Shown: positions 37,276 to 46,075 of the stretch, piece by piece
How the letters are laid out: each line of letters starts with the position of its first letter
Numbering within the stretch: position 1 is the first letter of the stretch
Origin: Aliiroseovarius sp. S1339
GTDB taxonomy: Bacteria > Pseudomonadota > Alphaproteobacteria > Rhodobacterales > Rhodobacteraceae
Assembly (NCBI RefSeq): GCF_023195695.1
Contig: NZ_JALPQG010000006.1
Location: 1 to 64,000, forward strand
Direction: 5' to 3'
DNA: 64,000 nucleotides
Made by a program: the position numbers and the translations under genes
Notes under the pieces: generated by a model
Seen by the model: only the letters and a program-made list of their open reading frames with translations
What the model was told of the DNA's origin: nothing
The model's database searches: none

Positions 37276-38228
37276 GAGGCGTCTCCTTCAGGAATTGAGT
37301 GCGGGCGCGGGCTTAGGTGAATGCCTGCAATGGTACACCGAACCGACCCCCCGGCCATTTCTATTGTTGGAATGTCCAGCGGCAGGATATCTAAATGGGC
37401 TTCGATGCGGTTGCGTTGTTCCGGTTGCAGGGCGTTAAGCGCACGCGTTGACATCGCCAGCAGACGACGGTCGCGCCCCTGAAGCTCAATCGCGTTGCCG
37501 GCGAAATTCGCGATCTGTTGCTGGCTCAGTTCGATGACATCGCGGTCGCCTTGCGCCAACCTTGCGCGCAGTTCTTCCCGCCGCCCAGCATCTTTGATCG
37601 TCTGCAACCCGATCAGGGCCACATCGCTGCCGATGCACATCAACACATTGGTATGATAGATCGGCAGGCCGCCCGCATCAAAGGCATCAAACACCATAGG
37701 CTCATAGTTGAAATGGGTGCAAAATCGCTCCAACAACACTTCGCTGGTGCGTTTGGATCGCGCCGCATAGGCAACCCGTTCCACATGGTCCAAAACCATC
37801 GCGCCAGTGCCTTCCAAGAAAAGCGCGTCCTGTTCCAGCCCGGAATAATCAATGATGTCCTGCACGCGATAGCGCTGCTTGAGCATCTCAAGCACATCGG
37901 CGCGCCGTTCGATCCTACGGTTGGGGGAATACATCGGGTAAACCGCCACATGCCCGCCGGGATGGGTCGAAAACCAGTTGTTTGGAAACACAGCGTCGGG
38001 GCGGTCATCGCGCGGGTCATCGAACAGGTGCACCTTTACGCCGGCGTCGCGCAAAGTCTGGACGGCGGTTGACACCTCAGCCTGCGCACGTGACGCCAGA
38101 TCACCCACTGCCCCGGCGGGTGCGTCCGTCTGAAATCCATTGTCCCGCGCCGTTTCGCCATTTGGGCGAAAATGATGCGGACGGATCATGATGACAGCGC
38201 TTGGCGCCTGAAGCGAGCTTTGCGGCAT
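37272..38228 (-). CDS. ctlX: Citrulline hydrolase of the amidinotransferase superfamily (CtlX type)
   Basis: A 318-residue guanidino-group-modifying enzyme. It has PDAVFPNNWFSTH near residues 82-94, catalytic His192 (YHTNVLMCIG) and nucleophile Cys298 (GGSVRCTIAG). It is closest in design to CtlX-type citrulline ureidases, which give ornithine, CO2 and ammonia. Dimethylarginine hydrolase activity is an alternative. Being first in a unit with arginase and ornithine cyclodeaminase, it would supply ornithine from citrulline. Divergent from the Lrp gene, with shared inverted repeats between them. Confidence 0.85.
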   Translation of the reverse strand: MPQSSLQAPSAVIMIRPHHFRPNGETARDNGFQTDAPAGAVGDLASRAQAEVSTAVQTLRDAGVKVHLFDDPRDDRPDAVFPNNWFSTHPGGHVAVYPMYSPNRRIERRADVLEMLKQRYRVQDIIDYSGLEQDALFLEGTGAMVLDHVERVAYAARSKRTSEVLLERFCTHFNYEPMVFDAFDAGGLPIYHTNVLMCIGSDVALIGLQTIKDAGRREELRARLAQGDRDVIELSQQQIANFAGNAIELQGRDRRLLAMSTRALNALQPEQRNRIEAHLDILPLDIPTIEMAGGSVRCTIAGIHLSPRPHSIPEGDAS

Positions 38229-38286
38229 TTGAGTCTCTTGTCAGAATGAATACCCCAACCTAACACCTTCATGTTTTCGAGAATAA

Positions 38287-38359
38287 TATGCAAAGTTAGT
38301 ATTTGTGTTTGAAATACTTGCCATTTCGCCAATATTTGCATAACAATCTGCTATGCATA
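38287..38359. promoter_or_regulatory. Inverted TATGCAAA/TTTGCATA elements between ctlX and the Lrp gene
   Basis: TATGCAAA (38287-38294) and its exact complement TTTGCATA (38335-38342) are 48 bp apart, about 4.5 helical turns. A third, palindromic TATGCATA (38352-38359) overlaps the Lrp start codon. The region is AT-rich against a GC-rich background. This fits an operator for an Lrp/AsnC protein that wraps or loops DNA and represses its own gene. Confidence 0.6.
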
Positions 38360-38778
38360 TCTTCGACGACCTTGATCGCAATCTGATCGCCATTCTACGC
38401 GAGGATGGGCGCGCACCGATATCCAAACTGGCCGAAATCCTCGGCGTCTCGCGCGCAACCGTGCAGGCACGACTGGATCGTCTGTTGGACAGTGGCGCAG
38501 TGCTGGGCTTTACAATTCGCGCGCGCCAAGATCATGGGCCGGACGGTGTGCACGCGATCATGATGATCGAAGTGTCGGGCAAATCCACCACCGCAGTGAT
38601 CAAGCGTCTGCGTGGGCTGCCCGAGCTGCGCAGCCTGCATTCAACCAATGGCAAATGGGATCTGGTCGCTCAGCTGACCGCCGAAAGCCTGACGGATTTC
38701 GACCGCGTGTTGCGCGACGTGCGCGTGGTTGAAGGCATCACCAACAGCGAAACAAGTATTCTGCTAAGCACGGTGTGA
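38353..38778 (+). CDS. Lrp/AsnC family transcriptional regulator
   Basis: A 141-residue regulator. The N-terminal winged helix-turn-helix (LDRNLIAILREDGRAPISKL, recognition region VSRATVQARLDRL) spans about residues 5-50. The C-terminal RAM/ligand domain (VHAIMMIEVSGKSTTAVIKRL) spans about 65-141. It is probably responsive to arginine, ornithine or a related amino acid, as judged by the divergent ctlX-rocF-ocd genes. The ATG lies inside a TATGCATA palindrome, consistent with autoregulation. Confidence 0.9.
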   Translation: MHIFDDLDRNLIAILREDGRAPISKLAEILGVSRATVQARLDRLLDSGAVLGFTIRARQDHGPDGVHAIMMIEVSGKSTTAVIKRLRGLPELRSLHSTNGKWDLVAQLTAESLTDFDRVLRDVRVVEGITNSETSILLSTV

Positions 38779-38840
38779 TCCCTTGACGAAGAGCCACAGC
38801 ACAATCATATGCGGATAACAGAATACAAAGGAGCCCTCCC

Positions 38841-39281
38841 ATGGCCACTTCCGCAAAGATGACATGCCTTGACTGCGGCACCGTGAACCGTGTGCCAGCT
38901 GACAAGCTAAGCGCTGGCCCGAAATGCGGCACCTGCGGCGCGAAATTAGTGGACGGTAAGGTGCGAGAGCTAGACCCGGCCACGCTGACCAAGGCCGCCA
39001 AGAATGACAACACGCCGCTACTGGTCGACTTCTGGGCCCCGTGGTGTGGCCCGTGCCGAACCATGGCCCCTGCGTTCGCGCGAGCGGCGCGATCCATGGC
39101 CCCACAGGTTCGGTTTGCCAAGATCAACACCGAAGACCACCCGAAAGTGTCGATGAAGAACAACATCCGGGGCATTCCGGCGCTTATCCTCTACCAAAAC
39201 GGCAAAGAGGTCGCGCGCCATGCCGGTGCCATCCCTGCCAACGCGATCGAGGCGTTCGTGCGCAAAAACGCCAAAATTTAG
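38841..39281 (+). CDS. trxC: Thioredoxin 2 (zinc-containing)
   Basis: A 146-residue thioredoxin with an extra N-terminal zinc finger (MTCLDCGTVNRVP and KCGTCGAKLVD, four Cys). The thioredoxin fold bears the active site WCGPC (Cys69, Cys72) and the cis-Pro loop GIPALIL. It is a cytoplasmic disulfide reductase often tied to oxidative stress. AAGGAG precedes the ATG. A 94-bp gap separates it from the cytochrome gene that follows. Confidence 0.95.
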   Translation: MATSAKMTCLDCGTVNRVPADKLSAGPKCGTCGAKLVDGKVRELDPATLTKAAKNDNTPLLVDFWAPWCGPCRTMAPAFARAARSMAPQVRFAKINTEDHPKVSMKNNIRGIPALILYQNGKEVARHAGAIPANAIEAFVRKNAKI

Positions 39282-39375
39282 GGTTGGCGAGGTATCCTGA
39301 CTATTTCTGTCAGAACTACTTTACCTTGCTGCAATCCACCCCTAAAACTAGGCGCGTTCTGCAGGAGCTCGTCCG

Positions 39376-40866
39376 ATGCGCTATCCCCTTTCGCTGGTGC
39401 TTTTTCTGGTCGCCAGCCATATGGCCACCGCACAAGACATCGCCCCTTGGGGCGAGCCGCATCTGTCGCCCACCCCCCGCACGGACGCCGAAGTCGCCCG
39501 TATTAACGCCGCAACCCAAACCGACCCCACACAACTTTCCCCGTATGAGGGCCGCCCGGCGGGCGCGGCCATTTTGATGACGCCCCTTGACCACACCCAG
39601 TTTTCGCACCCTGTATCGGACCTGACACCTGATCAGGCCCTTGATTTTGCACTTGGCGAGGCGTTGTTTGAGAAGCTTTGGGTGCAAGCCCCCGCCTCAA
39701 CAATCTCATCCGACGGGCTTGGCCCGCTTTACAATGCGCGCGCCTGTTCGGCCTGTCACATCAATGGCGGGCGTGGGCATCCGCCAGAAGATCACACGGA
39801 CGGCACACCCGGTCTTGTCCTGCGCTTGTCGCAAACCGGAGCGGACAGCGCGGCGCAACCGGACCCAAATTACGGCTATCAGGTGCAAGATCGCGCGATC
39901 ACTGGGCATTTGGCTGAAGCTTCGGTGAATGTGACCTATTCAACGCGACAAGTAACGATGGCGGACGGGGTCACCATCGACCTTCGCGTTCCGCAATACG
40001 CGCTTGAAAACCCAGCATATGGGGCTTTGGCGGAAGGCACGATGACCTCGCCGCGGGTCGCGCCGCAGATGATCGGACTTGGCCTGCTGGAAGCGGTGCG
40101 AGAAGCTGATATCCTTGCCAATGCAGACCCGGACGACGCCGACGGAGATGGCATCTCGGGCCGTCCAAACCGGGTTTGGTCACGCGAATTCGGCCAATGG
40201 ATGTTGGGGCGGTTCGGCCATAAGGCTGGCAACCCCACACTGCGCCAACAGACGGCAGACGCCGCGAACGGTGACATCGGCCTATCCAGCACGCTGTTCC
40301 CCACGGCCTATGGCGACTGCACCGATCTGCAGCACACATGCCGCACCGCACCGCACGGCAATACGCCCGCGCAGAATGATCGAGAGCTTGGCGACACAGT
40401 GCTGGACCTTATGACGTTTTACGCAGCCAACCTGGCAGTACCAGCGCGCCAGAATGCCGACAACGCGCGGGTGTTAGACGGCAAGGCGCTTTTTCACTCC
40501 GCTGGCTGTGCCGCCTGCCACCAACCCAACTTCGTTACCCACCGTCTGCCTGACCAATCTGCGCGATCCTTTCAACTGATCTGGCCCTACACCGACCTGT
40601 TGCTGCACGACATGGGTGAAGGGCTGGCGGATCATCGCCCGGAATGGCAGGCTACGGGCCAGGAATGGCGCACGCCACCCTTGTGGGGCATCGGTCGAAC
40701 CGGTGAGGTCAGCGGGCAAACGAGTTTTCTTCATGACGGGCGCGCACGCACATTGCTGGAAGCCATCCTCTGGCACGGGGGCGAGGCCAAGGGCGCACGC
40801 GAAAACGTGCGTCTTATGGAAGCCCCGGATCGTGCAGCCCTGATCGCATTTTTGGAGTCATTATGA
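39376..40866 (+). CDS. Di-haem c-type oxidoreductase (DUF1111 family)
   Basis: A 496-residue periplasmic protein with a signal peptide (about residues 1-19) and two haem-c attachment sites, CSACH (124-128) and CAACH (378-382). The body matches the di-haem oxidoreductase family, once annotated as thiol oxidoreductase. These genes occur in iron-uptake clusters with imelysins, where they may oxidise or reduce iron; the reaction is not proven. SD GCAGGAG precedes the ATG. Its TGA overlaps the imelysin ATG. Confidence 0.88.
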   Translation: MRYPLSLVLFLVASHMATAQDIAPWGEPHLSPTPRTDAEVARINAATQTDPTQLSPYEGRPAGAAILMTPLDHTQFSHPVSDLTPDQALDFALGEALFEKLWVQAPASTISSDGLGPLYNARACSACHINGGRGHPPEDHTDGTPGLVLRLSQTGADSAAQPDPNYGYQVQDRAITGHLAEASVNVTYSTRQVTMADGVTIDLRVPQYALENPAYGALAEGTMTSPRVAPQMIGLGLLEAVREADILANADPDDADGDGISGRPNRVWSREFGQWMLGRFGHKAGNPTLRQQTADAANGDIGLSSTLFPTAYGDCTDLQHTCRTAPHGNTPAQNDRELGDTVLDLMTFYAANLAVPARQNADNARVLDGKALFHSAGCAACHQPNFVTHRLPDQSARSFQLIWPYTDLLLHDMGEGLADHRPEWQATGQEWRTPPLWGIGRTGEVSGQTSFLHDGRARTLLEAILWHGGEAKGARENVRLMEAPDRAALIAFLESL

Positions 40867-41891
40867 AACGCCTCGCCACCTTCGTTGCCGCCTGCCTGAT
40901 GCCCATTATGGCACTGGCAGCAGACCCCGCCCCCACAACCGACCACGCGGCAGTCGCCGAGCGCGTCATAGAGGTACTCCAACGCCAATTTGGTGCGTTT
41001 CGGAAGGGGGCGGCGACGTTGGCCGACCAATCGCGCGCATTTTGTGATGGCGATGGTTCGCGCAAGCAAGTCGATGACGCGTTCGCGGCAACCTGGCGCG
41101 CTTGGGCACCTTTGGATGCCTATCAGTTCGGACCAATTGAAACGCAAGCCGCCGCGTTGACCGTCAACTTTTTTCCTGACAAGAAAAACTTCGTTGGACG
41201 CGCCGTGTCTGCGTTGCTGAAACGCCCGGACAGTGAACAGGCCGACCCCACCATCATTGCTGCGTCCAGCGCTGCCGGGCAGGGGTTGCCAGCGCTTGAA
41301 CGGCTGTTATTTGACGACCAAAAAACCTGTCCGGCGCTTGTCGGTGTGTCCGCCAACCTCGCCCGGATTGCGTCGGATCTTCATGACGGGTGGTTCGCGC
41401 CCGATGGTTGGGCTGCCCTTGTCATGGACGCCGGATCAGAGAACCCCGTTTACCTGTCGCACCGCGAATTCACCCGCCAGATGTACACTGCAATTGGGTT
41501 TTCAATCATGCGCCTGCGTGATCACCGGATCGGACGCCCCCTTGGAACCTATGCGCGCAGCTTCCCCAAACGGTCCGAGGCGTGGCGGTCCGGCCTGACC
41601 AACGACCTCATGATCGCGCAGCTTGGCGGTATCACCAAAATTGTCGAGCAGGGGTTCGCAGGAGCCATACCCGACCTGTCGCGCGCTTCCATTGCGAAAA
41701 TGATCGACGACACTCAGACACGCGTGCGCGATATCGGTGCGCCATTACCGCAGGCACTGAACAACCCGCAGACGCGGTTCCGTGTTGAAGCGCTACAAAA
41801 CCAACTGGATCACCTGCAATCGCAATTGGATCAGCACGTCGGGGCGCATCTGGACGTTGAGGCTGGGTTTAGCGCAGGCGATGGGGACTAA
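40863..41891 (+). CDS. Imelysin-like periplasmic protein (probable iron uptake)
   Basis: A 342-residue secreted protein with a signal peptide (MALAA cleavage near residue 20) and an imelysin-type helical body. The conserved QGLPALERLLFD is the counterpart of the family GLPALE motif. The separate GxHxxE motif of insulin-cleaving-membrane-protein relatives is not evident. Imelysins bind iron or haem-like ligands and are peptidase homologues without a preserved active site. Sits between the di-haem protein and DUF1513, overlapping the first by 4 bp. Confidence 0.85.
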   Translation: MKRLATFVAACLMPIMALAADPAPTTDHAAVAERVIEVLQRQFGAFRKGAATLADQSRAFCDGDGSRKQVDDAFAATWRAWAPLDAYQFGPIETQAAALTVNFFPDKKNFVGRAVSALLKRPDSEQADPTIIAASSAAGQGLPALERLLFDDQKTCPALVGVSANLARIASDLHDGWFAPDGWAALVMDAGSENPVYLSHREFTRQMYTAIGFSIMRLRDHRIGRPLGTYARSFPKRSEAWRSGLTNDLMIAQLGGITKIVEQGFAGAIPDLSRASIAKMIDDTQTRVRDIGAPLPQALNNPQTRFRVEALQNQLDHLQSQLDQHVGAHLDVEAGFSAGDGD

Positions 41892-41895
41892 GCTC

Positions 41896-42969
41896 ATGAA
41901 ACGACGCAGCTTTCTTGCAGGGGCCTCCGCCAACCTTGGGTTGGTCAGCGTGACACCGTCGGCTTGGGCAGCGGTCGGGGCGCCTGACTTTGTCACCGCC
42001 GCGAACCGGGCCGACAAGACGTCTTGGTTGGTTGGTCTGACGCGCGTTGGCGATGTGGTGTTTGAAATCCCAATTCCAAGCCGGGGTCATGCCGCAGCGG
42101 TCCACCCGCAGGCCGCCGAAACCGTCGCCTTCGCGCGCCGTCCCGGCCGCTTTGCGGTGGTGATCGACTGTGAACACGGCCACGAGGTCGCGCGGCTGCA
42201 AAGCCCGAAAGGACGACATTTCTATGGCCACGGCGCGTATGCGGCGGATGGAAAGACGCTATTTACCACGGAAAACGATTACGACACGCCCGCGGGTATT
42301 CTGGGCATCTGGGACACGGCCGATGGCTATCGGCGGATCGGGGAGGTGCCATCGGGCGGCATCGGCCCCCATGAAATCTTGCGCTTGCCAGATGGCAATT
42401 TCGTGGTCGCCAATGGCGGCATTCAAACGCACCCTGACATGGACCGGGCGAAACTTAACCTGCCGGATATGCGCACCAACCTGACCTATGTGTCACCGCA
42501 GGCGACCATGCTCGATCAGATCGAGTTGACGGGAGAGATGCACCAAAACTCGATCCGCCATATCGCGATTGATGGTCAGGGGGCGGTCGTCACGGCATTG
42601 CAATGGCAGGGTGTGCCGACCAAACAAGTGCCACTTGTGTTGCACCATACACGCGACGAAAGCCCGGAGTTTTTGGTCCATCCGGACGACGAGCGGTTGA
42701 AGAATTATGCCGGGTCCATCGCCGTTTGCCCACAGACCGGAGACATCGCCGTTACGGGGCCGAAAGGCAGCCATGTGATCTATTTTGATGGCGCGGGCAC
42801 CCCGGCAGGCAGCGTGACACGTGGCACTGCGTCAGGCGTTGCGCCCGCGCCAGATGGCGGCCTGGCGATCACCTGTGAAGGCGGTTTCGTTCATCGGGTG
42901 AACGGGCGTGAAACATTCATACCTGTTGGCCAAGACTGGTCATGGGACAATCACCTGATCGCGCTTTAA
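41896..42969 (+). CDS. DUF1513 protein with Tat signal
   Basis: A 357-residue protein with a twin-arginine-like leader (MKRRSFLAGASANLG) followed by a beta-propeller-type DUF1513 domain: GHAAAVHPQAAETVAFARRP, GHGAYAADGKTLFTTENDYD, GIGPHEILRLPDG. The start at 41896 leaves a 4-bp gap after the imelysin gene; ATG 41881 would overlap it. It is a usual partner of imelysin clusters, exported folded. No enzymatic role is known. Confidence 0.85.
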   Translation: MKRRSFLAGASANLGLVSVTPSAWAAVGAPDFVTAANRADKTSWLVGLTRVGDVVFEIPIPSRGHAAAVHPQAAETVAFARRPGRFAVVIDCEHGHEVARLQSPKGRHFYGHGAYAADGKTLFTTENDYDTPAGILGIWDTADGYRRIGEVPSGGIGPHEILRLPDGNFVVANGGIQTHPDMDRAKLNLPDMRTNLTYVSPQATMLDQIELTGEMHQNSIRHIAIDGQGAVVTALQWQGVPTKQVPLVLHHTRDESPEFLVHPDDERLKNYAGSIAVCPQTGDIAVTGPKGSHVIYFDGAGTPAGSVTRGTASGVAPAPDGGLAITCEGGFVHRVNGRETFIPVGQDWSWDNHLIAL

Positions 42970-42976
42970 CACCGGG

Positions 42977-43342
42977 TCAGTCCAAAAAATCCCAGGTGTT
43001 CGCGCCATCAAACCGGCGTATTTTCAGGTCGTCGGTCACCTCCGGCGGGGCCATGCGCAGGTTGACCGCGAACCGATCCGTTTCCGCGCTTTCGCCGGGA
43101 CCCCAATGGGTCATGCAACCGCACGCCTTGCAGAAATGGAAGCTGATCAAACGGTCACCCCATGAATAGGTCGTCAGATTGTCCTGCCCAGACAGGATCG
43201 CGCCCTCATTCGGCGGGCAATGCGCCCAAAGCGCACCATAGCGGCGGCAGATTGAACAATTGCAGGAAACGACAAATTCTGGCGGGCTGACCTCGAAAGT
43301 GACGGCTCCGCAATGGCACGCGCCTTTGATTTTTTTGGGCAT
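42977..43342 (-). CDS. GFA family protein (glutathione-dependent formaldehyde-activating enzyme type)
   Basis: A 121-residue zinc protein of the Gfa fold with conserved cysteines in GACHCGAVTFEV, SCNCSICRR and FCKACGCMTHW. The start at 43342 is fixed by a GGAGG site; a longer frame to 43411 is not needed. The family was named for formaldehyde-glutathione adduct formation, but that activity is disputed for many members. It is downstream of a dimethylglycine-dehydrogenase-like gene, beyond a terminator, so a formaldehyde link is possible but weak. Confidence 0.88.
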   Translation of the reverse strand: MPKKIKGACHCGAVTFEVSPPEFVVSCNCSICRRYGALWAHCPPNEGAILSGQDNLTTYSWGDRLISFHFCKACGCMTHWGPGESAETDRFAVNLRMAPPEVTDDLKIRRFDGANTWDFLD

Positions 43343-43410
43343 TTTGACCTCCAGAAATTGATCTGGGAAGGCTCGCAGACCGAAGAATAAAATGCAACTT
43401 TGACCCTCCA

Positions 43411-43438
43411 AGAAAGAAACGGCCCCGCTTGGGGGCCG
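43411..43438 (-). terminator. Terminator after the dimethylglycine dehydrogenase-like gene
   Basis: On the minus strand, CGGCCCC (43438-43432) pairs with GGGGCCG (43426-43420) around a 5-base loop. The stem is followed by the pyrimidine tail TTTCTTTCT. It lies 24 bp past the stop. Confidence 0.75.
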
Positions 43439-43461
43439 CTCTTTAGACGTGTCGTTAGACC

Positions 43462-45966
43462 TTATCCATCCACGCGGATCGTCTCGTTCTTGGGGTCATA
43501 GGGGCTGTCGACGGTGATTTCGGCATCCCAGAGCTTGTTCTGCATCTTGACCTTCAGCTTGGTGCCGGGCTTGGCCAGTTCTGGCGTCACATAGCCCATA
43601 CCAATCGACTTCCCGAACGCCACCGAATATCCGCCCGAAGTCAGGCGACCCACCTTGGTGTCGCCATCATACAGCGCCTCGCGGCCCCACGGATCGGCAT
43701 CATCCGGCCCGTCGATCAGCAGCGTGACGCATTTTGAGCGTATGCCCTTGGTGACCATCTCGTCCTTACCGTGAAAGTCTTTTTCCAAGTCGATAAACCG
43801 CGGCAAATCGGCCTCGGCCGGCGTGGCGTCACGGCCAAGTTCGGTGCCAAACGCGCGATAGGATTTTTCCTGCCGCAGCCAGTTTTGCGCCCGCGCGCCG
43901 ACCAGTTTCATGCCGTGCTTCTCGCCCGCCGTCACCAGCAGATCCCAGAGATAGTTCTGCATCTCAATCGGGTGGTGCAACTCCCAACCCAACTCGCCAG
44001 TATAGGCCACACGGATCGCGTTGACCGGACACATGCCCAGTTCGATCTTGCGGGTGGTCAGCCATGGGAAGCGTTTGTTGGACAGGGCAGTTTCGGGGTC
44101 TGCGTCCTTGATCACCTCGTTCAACACGTCGCGCGATTTCGGCCCGGCGATGGCGAAGACACCCCACTGAGTGGTGACGTCGTGGATCTCGATATAGCCG
44201 AACTCTTCCACCTTATCTTCGGCGGCTTTGCGCATGAAGTCGGCGTCATATTCCGTCCACGCACCGGCTGAGACGAGGTAATAGCTATCCTCGCCATTGC
44301 GCACGATGGTGTATTCGGTGCGCGTGGTGCCAGCGGCGGTCAGCGCATAGGTCAGGTTGATCCGGCCAACCGTGGGCAGCTTGTTGCAGGTGAACCAGTC
44401 AAGGAATTGCGTCGCGCCGGGGCCTTTGACCACATGCTTGGTGAAGGCCGTGGCGTCGATCAGGCCGACACCTTCGCGGATCGCCTTGGCTTCTTCGACC
44501 GCATATTGCCACCAGCCGCCACGGCGGAAGCTGCGCGCGTCATGGTCGAAGTTTTCGGGCGCATCAAGCGGGCCGTAGTAGTTCGGGCGCTCCCATCCGT
44601 TCACCCAACCAAATTGTGCGCCCTTTTCCTTTTGCCGGTCATAGGCGGGCGAGGTGCGCAGAGGCCGACAGGCCGGGCGCTCTTCATCCGGGTGGTGCAG
44701 GATATAGACGTGATCGTAGCATTCTTCGTTCTTGCGCGCCGCAAATTCGGTCGTCATCCAGTGCGACGAATAGCGTTTGGGGTCCAGCGCGGCCATGTCG
44801 ATCTCGGCCTCGCCATCAACCATCATCTGAGCGAGGTAATAGCCTGTGCCGCCTGCCGCGGTAATGCCAAAGCTGAACCCTTCCGCCAGCCACATATTGC
44901 GCAATCCGGGGGCGGGGCCAACCAGCGGGTTGCCGTCGGGCGTGTAACAAATCGGACCGTTGAAATCGTCCTTCAACCCGCTTTCCTCGCAGGACGGAAT
45001 GCGGTGGATCATCGCCATGTATTGATCCTCGATCCGTTCCAGATCGAGCGGGAACAGGTCGGCGCGGAAGCTGTCCGGCACGCCAAATTCAAAGCACGCC
45101 GGCGCGTTCTTCTCATAGACACCCAGAATCCAGCCGCCACGCTCTTCGCGGACGTAGGATTGCGCGTCGGCGTCGCGAATAACCGGGTGCTCTGCCCCGC
45201 CTTCAGCGCGGTATTTCACCAGCGCGGGGTCTTGGTCCATCACGATGAACTGGTGTTCAACCGGGATCGCCGGGATCTTGATGCCCAGTTTCTTGGCGGT
45301 CGTCTGGGCGTGATTGCCCGAGGCCGTCACGACATGTTCGGCGGTGATGACGATTTGCTCGTCCGAGGCCACGAGGTTGCCGCCCTTTTCAACCATCTTG
45401 GTGCAGGTGACTTCCCACGCTTCACCGTTCCAATGGTAGGCATCGGCCTGCCACTTTCGCACAATCTCAACGCCGCGCTGGCGGGCACCCTTGGCCATCG
45501 CCTGCGTCACGTCGGCGGGGTTAATATAACCGTCGGTGTTGTGATAGAGCGCGCCTTTCAGGTCATCCGTGCGGATCAGCGGCCAACGGGCCTTGATCTC
45601 GTCCGGGGTCAGCCATTCGAAAGGCACGTCCACCGTCTCGGCGGTTGTGGCGTAGAGCATATATTCATCCATACGCTCATCCGTCTGCGCCATGCGCAGG
45701 TTGCCGACCACGGCGAACCCGGCATTCAAGCCAGTTTCTTCCTCAAGTGTCTTGTAGAACTTGACTGAATAGTCGTGGATATGGGTCGTCGCGAACGACA
45801 TGTTGAACAGAGGCAGCAGACCAGCCGCATGCCAAGTGGACCCTGAGGTCAGCTCGTCGCGTTCCAGCAACGTCACATCCTCCCAACCCGCTTTCGCAAG
45901 ATGATAGGCAATCGAGGTGCCAACGGCACCACCGCCGACGACAAGCGCTTTAACTTGGGTTTTCAT
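43462..45966 (-). CDS. Dimethylglycine dehydrogenase-like FAD/folate oxidoreductase
   Basis: An 834-residue fused flavoprotein. The N-terminal D-amino-acid-oxidase fold has VVGGGAVGTSIAYHLAKAG and STWHAAGL, with His46 at the covalent FAD site of mammalian homologues. A middle domain follows, and the C-terminal GcvT-type folate domain has YTGELGWELHHP and GARAQNWLRQEKSYRAFGTEL. It probably demethylates dimethylglycine, or sarcosine, feeding methyl carbon to THF. The ATG at 45966 has an upstream GGGAG; the ORF to 46005 adds a non-homologous start. It stands alone, without the heterotetrameric SoxBDAG set. Confidence 0.87.
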   Translation of the reverse strand: MKTQVKALVVGGGAVGTSIAYHLAKAGWEDVTLLERDELTSGSTWHAAGLLPLFNMSFATTHIHDYSVKFYKTLEEETGLNAGFAVVGNLRMAQTDERMDEYMLYATTAETVDVPFEWLTPDEIKARWPLIRTDDLKGALYHNTDGYINPADVTQAMAKGARQRGVEIVRKWQADAYHWNGEAWEVTCTKMVEKGGNLVASDEQIVITAEHVVTASGNHAQTTAKKLGIKIPAIPVEHQFIVMDQDPALVKYRAEGGAEHPVIRDADAQSYVREERGGWILGVYEKNAPACFEFGVPDSFRADLFPLDLERIEDQYMAMIHRIPSCEESGLKDDFNGPICYTPDGNPLVGPAPGLRNMWLAEGFSFGITAAGGTGYYLAQMMVDGEAEIDMAALDPKRYSSHWMTTEFAARKNEECYDHVYILHHPDEERPACRPLRTSPAYDRQKEKGAQFGWVNGWERPNYYGPLDAPENFDHDARSFRRGGWWQYAVEEAKAIREGVGLIDATAFTKHVVKGPGATQFLDWFTCNKLPTVGRINLTYALTAAGTTRTEYTIVRNGEDSYYLVSAGAWTEYDADFMRKAAEDKVEEFGYIEIHDVTTQWGVFAIAGPKSRDVLNEVIKDADPETALSNKRFPWLTTRKIELGMCPVNAIRVAYTGELGWELHHPIEMQNYLWDLLVTAGEKHGMKLVGARAQNWLRQEKSYRAFGTELGRDATPAEADLPRFIDLEKDFHGKDEMVTKGIRSKCVTLLIDGPDDADPWGREALYDGDTKVGRLTSGGYSVAFGKSIGMGYVTPELAKPGTKLKVKMQNKLWDAEITVDSPYDPKNETIRVDG

Positions 45967-46075
45967 GGGGCGACTCCCTTGGGGCGTATGCGTTGCATCA
46001 TACATGCCGAATGGTCAGAAAACGTGCCAAGCCAGCCCGACCTTTGCCTGCGGAAAAACGACATTGCAGCCGGTT

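Noticed and set aside
44407-45768. 453-codon open frame on the plus strand
   Set aside because: Antisense to the dimethylglycine dehydrogenase-like gene; no motif of its own.
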